A stretch of DNA of 16,617 nt from DAOTXL01 sp034434895 (GTDB lineage: Bacteria > Chloroflexota > Anaerolineae > JAAYZQ01). The position numbers and the translations under genes are program-made. Positions 5,568 to 12,656 of this stretch are shown one piece after another; position 1 is the first letter of the stretch; each line of letters begins with the position of its first letter. The stretch covers positions 1 through 16,617 of the forward strand of contig DAOTYI010000135.1 in the NCBI GenBank assembly GCA_034434895.1, in the 5' to 3' direction. The notes beneath the pieces were generated by a model. The model was not told the DNA's origin and did no database searches. It saw only the letters and a program-made list of their open reading frames with translations.

Positions 5568-7808
5568 GTGAATATTGGCAAAACGTATGTCGCCCAGGTC
5601 GGCGACAAAACCTTTACCCTGGAGACCGGCCTGTTAGCGATGCAGGCCGGCGGGGCCGTTCTGGTCCGGTTGGGCGACTCGGTCGTGTTGTGTACGGCCA
5701 CAGCCTCAAAAGCGCCCAAGGAGGATACCGATTTCTTCCCCCTCACCGTGGATTTCGAGGAGCGCCTTTATGCCGCCGGACGTATCCCCGGCAGTTTCTT
5801 CCGGCGGGAAGGGCGCCCCAGCGAGTCGGCCATCCTGACGGCCCGGTTGATTGATCGCCCATTGCGCCCCCTCTTCCCCAAGGACTATCGCAATGAGGTC
5901 CAGATCATCGCCACCGCCCTGTCATCCGACTCCCAAAACTACCTGGATATCCCGGCCATCGTCGGCGCCTCGGCGGCGCTGATGATCTCCGACATCCCCT
6001 TTGAAGGGCCGATCGGCGCCTGCCGGGTGGGGTTGATCGAGGACGAGTTTGTCATCAACCCCACCGCCGAGCAGATGGAGGAAAGCCTCCTGGACCTGCG
6101 CATGGCCGGCACCGAGGATGCCATCCTGATGGTGGAAGCCGGGGCCAGGGAGGTGCACGAGGAGGTCATCCTTCAGGCCCTGCGGGTGGGGCACGAGGCG
6201 ATTCAACCGCTGATCGCGGTGCAGAAGCAGATGCGCCAGGAGGTTGGCCGGCCCAAGAACCTCGACTACCCGGTCGTGACCATCGAGGAACGGGACCGGG
6301 AGCGCATTGTGCAGCGCATCGGCAGCCGGGTGGCCGAACTGGTAGCCCGGCCGATGAACAAGCAAGAGCGCGCCCAGGCGACCGAGGCGTTGGAGAACGA
6401 GATCATCGGCTCCTTTGTCGGCGATGAGACGATCAACCCCGAAGATGTCAAGGCGGTGTTCGAGGAGGTGCTCAAGGCCGAGACCCGCAGGCTGATCCTG
6501 GAAAAGGGTCAGCGGGCTGACGGCCGTCGTCCCGACGAAATCCGCCCCATCTGGAGCATGGTGGGCTTTTTGCCCCGCGCTCATGGCTCGGGCCTGTTCA
6601 TGCGCGGCGAGACCCAGGTGGTGAGCATCGCCACCCTGGGCACCCCCCGTGAGAAGCAGGAATTGGACACACTGCGGCCCGAAGAGGACAAACGCTATCT
6701 GCATCACTACAACTTCCCGCCCTTTAGCACCGGGGAGACGTGGCCCATGCGCGGCCCCCGCCGCCGGGAGATCGGCCATGGGGCGCTGGCCGAGACGGCG
6801 CTGCTGGCCGTGGTGCCCCCCGAAGAGGAATTCCCCTACACCATCCGCGTTGTCTCGGAGGTGCTGTCCTCCAACGGTTCGACCTCCATGGCCTCGGTGT
6901 GCGGCAGCAGCCTGGCGCTGATGGACGCCGGGGTGCCGATCAGCAGGCCGGTGGCCGGCATCGCCATGGGGCTGATCTCGGAGGACGGCCGGTATGCGAT
7001 CCTGAGCGACATTCAGGGGCTGGAAGATCACCTGGGCGACATGGACTTTAAAGTGGCGGGCACACGCCAGGGGATCACCGCCCTGCAGATGGACATCAAG
7101 ATCAAGGGCTTGAGCTACGAGATTCTGTCGCAGGCCCTGGCCCAGGCGCGGACCGGTCGCCTCTATATCCTGGACAAGATGGCTGAGACGATCGAGGCTC
7201 CCCGGCCGCAGATGTCGCCATACGCGCCGCGCATCACCACCATCCACGTTGACCCCGACAAGATCGGCAAGGTCATCGGCCCCGGCGGCAAGATGATCCG
7301 CAAGATCCAGGAAGAATGTGACGTGGACATTGACATCGAGGATGACGGCACCGTGTATATCGCCGCTACCGAGGGGCCGGGGGCCGAGAAGGCCATCGAG
7401 ATGATCGAAGCCCTGACCGAGGAAGCCCAGATCGGCAAAATCTATGTGGGCAAGGTGGTCCGTACCGAAAGCTACGGCGCCTTTGTGGAGATCCTGCCCG
7501 GCGTGGATGGCATGGTCCACATCTCCCAACTGGCCGACTACCGCGCCCCGTCGGTTGAAGAGGTGGTGCGCGTCGGCGACGAGATCATGGTTATGGTCAT
7601 AGATATAGATGCCGAGACGGGCAAGATCCGGCTGTCGCGCCAGGCGGTGTTGGAGGGCTGGACGGTGGAGGAAGCCCGGGCGCGAGACCGCCAGGGGGCC
7701 CCGCCTGCCGCGACGCGGAACGGCCGGGGGGGGAGTGGGCCGGCACGCGGGGTGCGAATCGGAGAGCTTGCCTCCCGCAGCTCACGCCCACCACGCCGCA
7801 ATCGCTGA
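5568..7808 (+). CDS. pnp: Polyribonucleotide nucleotidyltransferase (PNPase)
   Basis: PNPase degrades RNA 3' to 5' by phosphorolysis and can add 3' tails; it acts as a cytoplasmic trimer. The 746-residue product has the full architecture: first RNase PH domain with the LTARLIDRPLRPLF block (about 89-102), the helical linker, second RNase PH domain with FPPFSTGE, RREIGHGALAE and GDMDFKVAG (490-498, acidic residues of the active site), a KH domain with IGPGGK (about 569-574), and an S1 domain (about 624-695, YGAFVEILPGVDGMVHIS). A Pro/Arg/Gly-rich tail ends the protein. The GTG at 5568 has GGAGG 5 nt upstream and gives MNIGKTYVAQVG; an in-frame TTG at 5556 would include the ribosome binding site. 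Nothing appears defective. Confidence 0.98.
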   Translation: MNIGKTYVAQVGDKTFTLETGLLAMQAGGAVLVRLGDSVVLCTATASKAPKEDTDFFPLTVDFEERLYAAGRIPGSFFRREGRPSESAILTARLIDRPLRPLFPKDYRNEVQIIATALSSDSQNYLDIPAIVGASAALMISDIPFEGPIGACRVGLIEDEFVINPTAEQMEESLLDLRMAGTEDAILMVEAGAREVHEEVILQALRVGHEAIQPLIAVQKQMRQEVGRPKNLDYPVVTIEERDRERIVQRIGSRVAELVARPMNKQERAQATEALENEIIGSFVGDETINPEDVKAVFEEVLKAETRRLILEKGQRADGRRPDEIRPIWSMVGFLPRAHGSGLFMRGETQVVSIATLGTPREKQELDTLRPEEDKRYLHHYNFPPFSTGETWPMRGPRRREIGHGALAETALLAVVPPEEEFPYTIRVVSEVLSSNGSTSMASVCGSSLALMDAGVPISRPVAGIAMGLISEDGRYAILSDIQGLEDHLGDMDFKVAGTRQGITALQMDIKIKGLSYEILSQALAQARTGRLYILDKMAETIEAPRPQMSPYAPRITTIHVDPDKIGKVIGPGGKMIRKIQEECDVDIDIEDDGTVYIAATEGPGAEKAIEMIEALTEEAQIGKIYVGKVVRTESYGAFVEILPGVDGMVHISQLADYRAPSVEEVVRVGDEIMVMVIDIDAETGKIRLSRQAVLEGWTVEEARARDRQGAPPAATRNGRGGSGPARGVRIGELASRSSRPPRRNR

Positions 7809-7828
7809 CAGCCGGCCTGCACACCTTT

Positions 7829-7995
7829 TTGGAAATCGCACCGGGTAGCCGAAGGCATTGCCTTCGGCTACCCGGCCGTCCGCTTGCGCGGACGGAGGCG
7901 TCCACCGGCGTGGACGCCTGGCCGCAGGCCCCTGAGGTGCGACTTGAGTCGCTTAACTTGACGCATATGGGGGTTGGGGGATGGGGTGAGGTCCT
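7829..7995 (+). repeat. Multi-hairpin dispersed repeat, copy A
   Basis: Five hairpins follow one another: a perfect 16-bp stem (7841-7856 with 7860-7875, loop ATT); an 8-bp stem (7876-7883 with 7888-7895, loop TTGC); a 10-bp stem (7896-7905 with 7910-7919, loop CGGC); GGCC-GCA-GGCC (7920-7930); and GCGACT-TG-AGTCGC (7939-7952). CTTAACTTGACGCATATGG and a G-rich GATGGGGTGAGGTCC end the copy. It starts at TTGGAAATCGC, 20 nt after the pnp stop, and occupies most of the pnp-lepB gap. It has no T-tract but could block 3'-exonuclease or affect transcription of lepB. Confidence 0.88.
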
Positions 7996-7997
7996 CC

Positions 7998-8025
7998 TTG
8001 ACCGCCATTTACGTTAATGTAACAT
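7998..8025 (+). promoter_or_regulatory. Possible weak promoter of lepB
   Basis: TTGACC (7998-8003) is 16 nt from TAACAT (8020-8025), right after repeat copy A. The -10 is poor and the region also contains the palindrome AATGTAACATT, so this is tentative. Confidence 0.28.
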
Positions 8026-8062
8026 TGTCGAGATAGATACCACCAGGGACACAAGGGGATCT

Positions 8063-8626
8063 ATGGACGATGAACTGAACCTGCCCCCTGCCAGGGAAGA
8101 TGGATCGGGCCGGCGGCTGGTCTACCTGCTGCGCCAGGCGCTGGAGACGGTTCTGCCGGCCATCCTTATTGCCCTGCTGATCAACCTCTTTGTCGGCCAG
8201 GCAACCCGGGTTGAGGGCCAGAGTATGGAGCCGAACCTGCACACCGACCAGCGCCTGGTGGTCGAAAAGGTGTCGTATCGCTTTCACGGGCCACAGCGCT
8301 TTGATGTCGTGGTGCTGAGGCTGCCCAGCCAGAGCCAGGAACTGCTGATCAAGCGGGTGATCGGCCTGCCCGGTGAAACGGTGGAGATCAAGAACGGCCA
8401 TGTATACATCAACGGTCAGGAACTGGAGGAGCCGTTCACCACCGGCGAGACACGGTCAGGGCGCTACACCCGCCTGACCGTGCCCCCCCTTCATGTCTTT
8501 GTCCTGGGAGACAACCGCAATCACTCCAACGATTCGCGCAGCTTTGGCCCGGTGCCGATCGGCAACATCGTCGGACGGGCCTGGTTCTCCTACTGGCCGC
8601 CGGAGGAGATCGGGCTGGTCCATTAG
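8063..8626 (+). CDS. lepB: Signal peptidase I
   Basis: This membrane-bound serine protease removes signal peptides from exported preproteins on the outer face of the cytoplasmic membrane. The 187-residue product has one N-terminal membrane segment (about 26-45), then the box B motif EGQSMEPNL with the nucleophile Ser54, box D IKRVIGLPGE with the general base Lys97, and box E GDNRNHSNDSRSFG (149-162). The short length and single helix match the Gram-positive/SipS-like type. ATG at 8063 has AAGGGG about 4 nt upstream. It is isolated on both sides by dispersed repeats, so any operon link to pnp is doubtful. Confidence 0.96.
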   Translation: MDDELNLPPAREDGSGRRLVYLLRQALETVLPAILIALLINLFVGQATRVEGQSMEPNLHTDQRLVVEKVSYRFHGPQRFDVVVLRLPSQSQELLIKRVIGLPGETVEIKNGHVYINGQELEEPFTTGETRSGRYTRLTVPPLHVFVLGDNRNHSNDSRSFGPVPIGNIVGRAWFSYWPPEEIGLVH

Positions 8627-8636
8627 CCAGCGGAGG

Positions 8637-8834
8637 TCACAGATCATTGGCATCCAGTTAAGGCGCGGGCGATTGGAAATCGCACCGGGTAGCCGAAGGC
8701 AATTCCTTCAGCTACCCGGCCGTCTGCCTGCGCGGACGGAGGCATCCACCTGCGTGGGTGCCTGGCCGCAGGCCCCTGAGCAGGGGCCAAGCGCCGCTCT
8801 GCCCCTACTTGAGTCGCCTGGCTTGATGCGTATG
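8637..8834 (+). repeat. Multi-hairpin dispersed repeat, copy B (with terminal inverted repeats and insertion)
   Basis: The copy has a left terminal segment GGCATCCAGTTAAGGCGC (8649-8666) inverted relative to GCCTGGCTTGATGCG (8816-8830) and matching the end of copy D. Inside are the same hairpins as copy A: the large stem with one mismatch and loop CAATT, CCGTCTGC/GCGGACGG with one G-T wobble, and AGGCATCCAC/GTGGGTGCCT. Relative to copy A, about 25 nt are inserted after CCCCTGAG (around 8780-8806); the insert can itself form an AGGGGC/GCCCCT stem. It fills most of the 310-nt gap between lepB and the next gene. Confidence 0.82.
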
Positions 8835-8835
8835 A

Positions 8836-8890
8836 GGTCACAGACCTCTGCCGAGCGATGGGGTGCCCCACGCCCATGTTCTGCTTCGAA
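8836..8890 (+). repeat. Short dispersed repeat (copy 2)
   Basis: GGTCACAGACCTCTGCC, TGGGGTGCCC and TTCTGCTTCGAA occur in the same order and similar spacing as at 2501-2558. It abuts the end of multi-hairpin copy B. In copy D (4988-5012) the first block is also attached to a multi-hairpin element, so the two families are often joined. Confidence 0.6.
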
Positions 8891-8936
8891 TACACCAATG
8901 TCCACCGGTCGGTCATTGTGCCCTGGGCTTTGAGCC

Positions 8937-10562
8937 TTGAACATTGAAGAGGCCGAACGCCGTTTCCGGGAACTGCACAGGCAGCGCGATCGGGGAGACC
9001 TGGATGAGGCGACCTTCCGGGTCGAGGTGGCCAAACTGCTGCTGCGAGATCAGCAGGGCACTTTCTGGATGCTCGATGCCGACAGCGGCACCTGGTTCTG
9101 CAACCGGGGCGAGGGCTGGACGGCCGGCGATCCTCATGGGGAACCGGGTGTGGCGGCTGACCAGGCCCAGGGGCAGGGGCGGCGGAGGGTCTGGCTGGCG
9201 GTCGCCGGGGCTGTCCTGTTGGCCGCGCTGGGTGTGGTGACAGGATGGGGGCTCTGGTCCAGAGGCGGTCCTTTGCCAGGTCCCCCTTCGCCAGCCCCGA
9301 CCGCCGACACAGGCATCCGGGTTACCATCTCCTCGCCGGCCGACGGCAGCCAGGTGGTCCCCGGCCAGGTGGTGGCCATCGAGGCCACAATTGCAAGCAT
9401 CACCGATCTCCGGCCTGTGGCCCGTGTCGAGTTCTCGGTCAACGGCGAAACGGTGGCGGTTCAGGCGGTCAGGGCTCAGATCCAGCCTGGTCAGAGTTCG
9501 CTTCCCCTGTCGCAACCGTGGCGTCCTCCGGCCGTCGGCCGGTACCGGGTGGTGGTGACGGCCCTGTCCGGGGAGAGCACGCCCCTGGGGGCCGCGGCCA
9601 TGACCCTCCACGCCGTGGAAAGGCCCGCCGGGGCGCAACCTGGGCCGGCCTGCACCCCTGAGGCAGCTTTTCTGGCCGACGTGACCATCGCGCCGGACAC
9701 CGCCTTTCCGCCTGGAGCGCGGATGGACAAGGTGTGGCAGGTATATAACAGTGGGTCCTGTGGCTGGGGGATGGGCTACGAGTTGGTCCTGGTGGATGGC
9801 GACCCCCTGGGCGCACCGGGAGCCATCCCGGTGCCGTCCACCATGGCCGGCGAACGGGCCGACCTGGCGGTGACCCTGTGGGCCCCCGACACACCGGGCA
9901 GGTATGCCAATGCCTGGCAGTTACAGGCCCCTGATGGCCGCTTCTTTGGTCCGCGCCTGACCCTGACTGTCAGCGTCGAGGTGCAGGCGGTGGAAAACCG
10001 GCCGCCCACCTCACCGGCCAACCTGCGGGCGGCCCTCAGCGAAGGTGGCCAGGCGGTCCTGCTGACCTGGGAAGATCGATCGGACAATGAAGAGGCCTTT
10101 CGCATCTATCGCACCGATGTGGAGGCCAGCATCGGTCTGGCTCCGGCCAACGCCCGGCAATTTGTGGACCGCCGGGTCACCTGTGGGCATACCTATCGCT
10201 ACGTGGTGATCGCCTTCAATGCCGCGGGTCCATCTCCCGCCAGCGAGGTGGCTCAGGTGGCTCTACCCCCTTGTCCCCCGGCCGATGCTCCCCCGACCCT
10301 GCTCCTGATGGCGGTGCCTGCGCGGCTCGTGGCCGGCCAGGTCTTGACCATTACGTTTCAGGCCGGCGATGACCTGGCTCTCGGCTTGGAGATCGCACCG
10401 GGTAGCCGAAGGCATTGCCTTCGGCTACCCGGCCGTCCGCCTGCGCGGACGGAGGCATCCACACCGGTGGACGCCTGGCCGCAGGCCCTTGAGGTGCGAC
10501 TTGAGTCGCTTAACTTGATGCATATGGGGGGATGGGGTGAGGTCCACCCTGTCCTCAATTGA
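8937..10562 (+). CDS. Membrane-anchored Ig-like / NBR1-Ig / FN3 protein with repeat-derived C-terminus
   Basis: The frame encodes 541 residues. Residues 1-62 form a charged helical segment followed by a QGTFWMLDADSGTWFC aromatic motif, seen (from memory) at the cytoplasmic N-terminus of Chloroflexota membrane proteins. A membrane helix spans about 84-107, then a Pro-rich linker. Outside lie an Ig-like domain (about 127-230, SSPADGSQVVPGQ), an NBR1-type Ig-like domain (about 243-350: FLADVTIAPDT, FPPGARMDKVWQVYNSGSCGW, PGRYANAWQL, GRFFGPRL), an FN3 domain (about 356-447), and the start of another domain (448-483) that breaks off at GDDLALG. Residues 484-541 are encoded by repeat copy C. The TTG start at 8937 follows an in-frame stop at 8931 and has no clear ribosome binding site. 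A binding or adhesion role at the cell surface is inferred. It is probably a truncated allele. Confidence 0.75.
   Translation: MNIEEAERRFRELHRQRDRGDLDEATFRVEVAKLLLRDQQGTFWMLDADSGTWFCNRGEGWTAGDPHGEPGVAADQAQGQGRRRVWLAVAGAVLLAALGVVTGWGLWSRGGPLPGPPSPAPTADTGIRVTISSPADGSQVVPGQVVAIEATIASITDLRPVARVEFSVNGETVAVQAVRAQIQPGQSSLPLSQPWRPPAVGRYRVVVTALSGESTPLGAAAMTLHAVERPAGAQPGPACTPEAAFLADVTIAPDTAFPPGARMDKVWQVYNSGSCGWGMGYELVLVDGDPLGAPGAIPVPSTMAGERADLAVTLWAPDTPGRYANAWQLQAPDGRFFGPRLTLTVSVEVQAVENRPPTSPANLRAALSEGGQAVLLTWEDRSDNEEAFRIYRTDVEASIGLAPANARQFVDRRVTCGHTYRYVVIAFNAAGPSPASEVAQVALPPCPPADAPPTLLLMAVPARLVAGQVLTITFQAGDDLALGLEIAPGSRRHCLRLPGRPPARTEASTPVDAWPQALEVRLESLNLMHMGGWGEVHPVLN
10386..10547 (+). repeat. Multi-hairpin dispersed repeat, copy C (inside a coding frame)
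   Basis: It is nearly identical to copy A from TTGGAGATCGCACCGGG to GGGGTGAGGTCC. The 16-bp stem with loop ATT is perfect. The third hairpin is AGGCATCCAC/GTGGACGCCT with one A-C mismatch. The G-rich spacer is 6 nt shorter than in copy A. It lies in frame at the 3' end of the Ig/NBR1/FN3 gene and supplies its last 58 codons, with the stop just outside the repeat at 10560-10562. Confidence 0.88.
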
Positions 10563-10583
10563 TGTGAAGAGCCGGGAGCGATC

Positions 10584-11588
10584 ATGGTCAAACGCTGGCA
10601 ATTTTGGCTGGGGCTGGCCATCAGCGCCCTGTTCCTGTACCTGGCGCTGAAGGGGCTGGACCTGGGGCAGGTATGGCAACATATGAAACAGGCCCGCTAC
10701 TGGTGGCTGCTGCCGGGTGTGGCTGTCTACTTTCTGGGGGTCTGGGTGCGGACCTGGCGCTGGCACTACATGCTTCGCGCCCTCAAGCCGGTGCCGCTCC
10801 GACGGCTGTTTCCGGTGGTGTGCATCGGCTATATGGGCAACAACCTCTATCCTGCCCGCATCGGCGAGTTGATCCGGGCCTACGTGCTCAAACGCAAAGA
10901 AGGGGTCAGCATCAGCGCCAGCCTGGCCACCATCCTGGTGGAGCGTATTTTTGACGGTGTGGTGATGCTCCTCTTTGTCTTCATCGGCCTGCCCCTGGTG
11001 CCGGCCATCCCCGACCGATGGCGCACCTTTGTCATCGGCTTCAGCCTGCTCTTTTTCGGCGCGCTGGGGGTCTTTTTCATCGTGGCTGCTTCACCCGGCC
11101 GCGTTCAGGCGCTCTACGGCCGGGCCATTGACCGGCTGGTGCCCGATCGCTTTCGCGGACCGGTGCGCGGCTTTGCCGATCGCTTCCTGGAGGGGCTTTA
11201 CTTCCTGCGCAGTGGCCGCGACGTGGCCATGATCCTGGCTACCTCGTTAGGGGTCTGGCTGGCCGAGACGGGGAAATACTGGTTTGTGATGCACGCTTTT
11301 GATTTCAACGTCTCCTTCTTTGTCCTGATGCTGATGAACGGCGTGGTCAATCTGTTCACCACCGTCCCCTCGGCGCCGGGCTATGTGGGCACGTTCGACG
11401 ATCCGGGGATCGAGGTCCTGAAGGCGTTCGGGGTGAACAAGGATATAGCCGGGGCCTACACGCTGGTGCTCCACGCTGCTTTGTGGTTCCCCATCACCGC
11501 CCTGGGGGCCTGGTATATGGGGCGCGAGAGCCTGTCGTGGCGTGAGTTGGGCGAAGCAGCCAGGATCAGGCAGGAAGAGGCCGGCTGA
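10584..11588 (+). CDS. LPG synthase transmembrane-region / UPF0104 family membrane protein
   Basis: The 334-residue protein is a polytopic membrane protein of the family that includes the flippase part of lysylphosphatidylglycerol synthase MprF and stand-alone AglD/YbhN-like proteins, implicated in moving lipid-linked or aminoacylated lipids. It has an N-terminal helix (about 7-24), the NNLYPARIGELIRAY motif (86-100), an ERIFDG motif (about 119-124), and PGYVGTFD (265-272), with roughly 7-8 hydrophobic segments. The soluble aminoacyltransferase domain of MprF is absent. ATG at 10584 has GGGAG 5 nt upstream and follows the previous stop by 21 nt, so readthrough from it is possible. The substrate is unknown. 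Confidence 0.88.
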   Translation: MVKRWQFWLGLAISALFLYLALKGLDLGQVWQHMKQARYWWLLPGVAVYFLGVWVRTWRWHYMLRALKPVPLRRLFPVVCIGYMGNNLYPARIGELIRAYVLKRKEGVSISASLATILVERIFDGVVMLLFVFIGLPLVPAIPDRWRTFVIGFSLLFFGALGVFFIVAASPGRVQALYGRAIDRLVPDRFRGPVRGFADRFLEGLYFLRSGRDVAMILATSLGVWLAETGKYWFVMHAFDFNVSFFVLMLMNGVVNLFTTVPSAPGYVGTFDDPGIEVLKAFGVNKDIAGAYTLVLHAALWFPITALGAWYMGRESLSWRELGEAARIRQEEAG

Positions 11589-11597
11589 GCCGGTTTA
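11581..11597 (+). terminator. Possible weak terminator between convergent genes
   Basis: CCGGC-TGA-GCCGG (11581-11593) overlaps the stop codon of the LPG-synthase-like gene and is followed by TTTAT. The stem is short and the T-run brief, so this is a weak candidate, sited where convergent transcripts meet. Confidence 0.3.
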
Positions 11598-11885
11598 TCC
11601 GCCGGCGACCGGCAAAAAGAGGGAGAGCCGGTCGCCGTCGCGCAGGGGGGTCTCGGCTGCCCGCTCAAAGGACAGGGGCCGGGTGTTGAGAAAGAGGGTA
11701 TAGAGCGCCCGATCCAGAGGGGGCCGCAGTCCCTTGCCCTTCAGCCCCGCTTCAAAGTCAGGGTAGCGCCGGCCCAGTTCGTGGAGCAGGTCGGCGACGG
11801 TCGCGCCTGCCGGCATTTCCACAACGACCTTGTTTTCGCCCACCACCTGGGAGAGCGGCGCACCCAGTTTGACGAGAATCCTCAT
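11595..11885 (-). CDS. MoaD/ThiS-family sulfur-carrier protein
   Basis: The 96-residue protein has the ubiquitin-like beta-grasp pattern of MoaD and ThiS: an N-terminal strand MRILVKL, the VVVEMPAGATVADLLHELGRRYP segment, the acidic/basic LRDGDRLSLFLPVAGG end, and a C-terminal Gly-Gly, which in this family is adenylated and thiocarboxylated. It may supply sulfur for molybdopterin, thiamin or another thio-compound. At 96 residues it is longer than most MoaD (about 80) and has an insertion in the middle. ATG at 11885 has GGAGA 7 nt upstream. It lies downstream of the conserved hypothetical gene and no moaE, moeB or thiF is in the window, so the pathway is undetermined. Confidence 0.88.
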   Translation of the reverse strand: MRILVKLGAPLSQVVGENKVVVEMPAGATVADLLHELGRRYPDFEAGLKGKGLRPPLDRALYTLFLNTRPLSFERAAETPLRDGDRLSLFLPVAGG

Positions 11886-11901
11886 GGCCAGGTCTCCACT
11901 G

Positions 11902-11926
11902 GGGCAACTGCGAGCAGTTGCCCTAC
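11902..11926. repeat. Short palindromic repeat GGGYAACTGC-GA-GCAGTTGCCC (copy 2)
   Basis: GGGCAACTGC (11902-11911) and GCAGTTGCCC (11914-11923) are perfect inverted repeats with TAC after. It sits in the 42-nt gap between two minus-strand genes, directly after a stop codon, in the same kind of intra-operon position as the copy between rpsO and pnp. Confidence 0.8.
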
Positions 11927-11927
11927 A

Positions 11928-12602
11928 TTAGGGCAGCAGGCCGCCCCGCCGTTCCACTTCGGCGCGGATGACCTGCACGCACCGGTCCAGTTCGGTGGTC
12001 ACGGCCTGCGGGGTGAACACCAAGCGGTCGGACGGGCCAGGCTCGCCATCGGTCAGGTCAATGCCGAGCAGCCCGGCCCGGCAGGGGATGGCCAGAGGAA
12101 CAAGATAGTCACCCCCTGTCTCCCGCAGCGGATAGGATCGCTCCGGGGCCAGGCCCTGTTCCCGCAGGGCGTGGTACAACCGGTCCACGAACTCGCCTCC
12201 CTCCATGAACAGGTCGTTCAGCTCCTGCGCCGCCTGGAAGCGGTCCCAGGTGGTGTGGATGAAGGTGATGCGCCGCCAGCGGCGGCTGACGATGGGCGGC
12301 TCACGGCGTTGCAACGGCCCCAACTGGAGTTTGTAGTAGCGTTCACCGGCGCGTGGGTGGTCAGGCTCATCGGGCAGTAGTTCGCGGCGGGTGACCAGCT
12401 CGTGACCCAGGCGGCGGGCGTAGTAATGCACCGCATATTTTTCCGCGCCAAAGGCAGCGGTGAAGTAAAAGGCCACATACTCAAAAAACACCCCCCGCGG
12501 TGCCCTCTCTTCCGGCACGCGATACCAGCCCTGATCGCGGGCGATCTCAAAATCCTTGGGGCGGGTGATCACGGCGACCAGCACTCGATCTTCAGGATAC
12601 AC
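11928..12602 (-). CDS. Conserved hypothetical protein (224 aa)
   Basis: I recognise this as a conserved uncharacterised protein type, with blocks VLVAVITRPKDFEIARDQGWYRVP, FFEYVAFYFTAAFG, VTRRELLPDEPDHPRAGERYYKL and RRWRRITFIHTT in the N-terminal two thirds. No function can be assigned. The C-terminal part (YLVPLAIPCRAGLLGIDL) has the strand pattern of a restriction-endonuclease-like fold in related proteins, but I cannot identify a full catalytic set here, so that is only a guess. GTG at 12602 is preferred: GGAGG lies 8 nt upstream, while the in-frame TTG at 12650 falls at the predicted transcription start. It likely heads a two-gene unit with the sulfur-carrier gene. Confidence 0.75.
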   Translation of the reverse strand: MYPEDRVLVAVITRPKDFEIARDQGWYRVPEERAPRGVFFEYVAFYFTAAFGAEKYAVHYYARRLGHELVTRRELLPDEPDHPRAGERYYKLQLGPLQRREPPIVSRRWRRITFIHTTWDRFQAAQELNDLFMEGGEFVDRLYHALREQGLAPERSYPLRETGGDYLVPLAIPCRAGLLGIDLTDGEPGPSDRLVFTPQAVTTELDRCVQVIRAEVERRGGLLP

Positions 12603-12656
12603 AGCTCTGCCCTCCACTAAGCCAGGCAGCGGGTGCGAGCCCGTGGCCAAGGTCCA

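Noticed and set aside
5922..7529. Long minus-strand frame opposite pnp
   Set aside because: PNPase domains fill the plus strand. The antisense translation is His/Gly/Leu-rich, typical of an antisense shadow.
7841..7875. The 16-bp hairpin after pnp as an intrinsic terminator
   Set aside because: It is followed by further GC-rich hairpins and no T-tract. It belongs to the dispersed repeat, although it may still affect transcript ends.
7829..8017. Small open frame across repeat copy A (EIAPGSRR.. product)
   Set aside because: It is open because the repeat itself is open in that frame. There is no ribosome binding site, so it is not called as a gene.
7829..10547. Repeats considered as a CRISPR array
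   Set aside because: The copies are 150-200 bp, far apart with whole genes between, and internally palindromic. There are no regular spacers and no cas genes.
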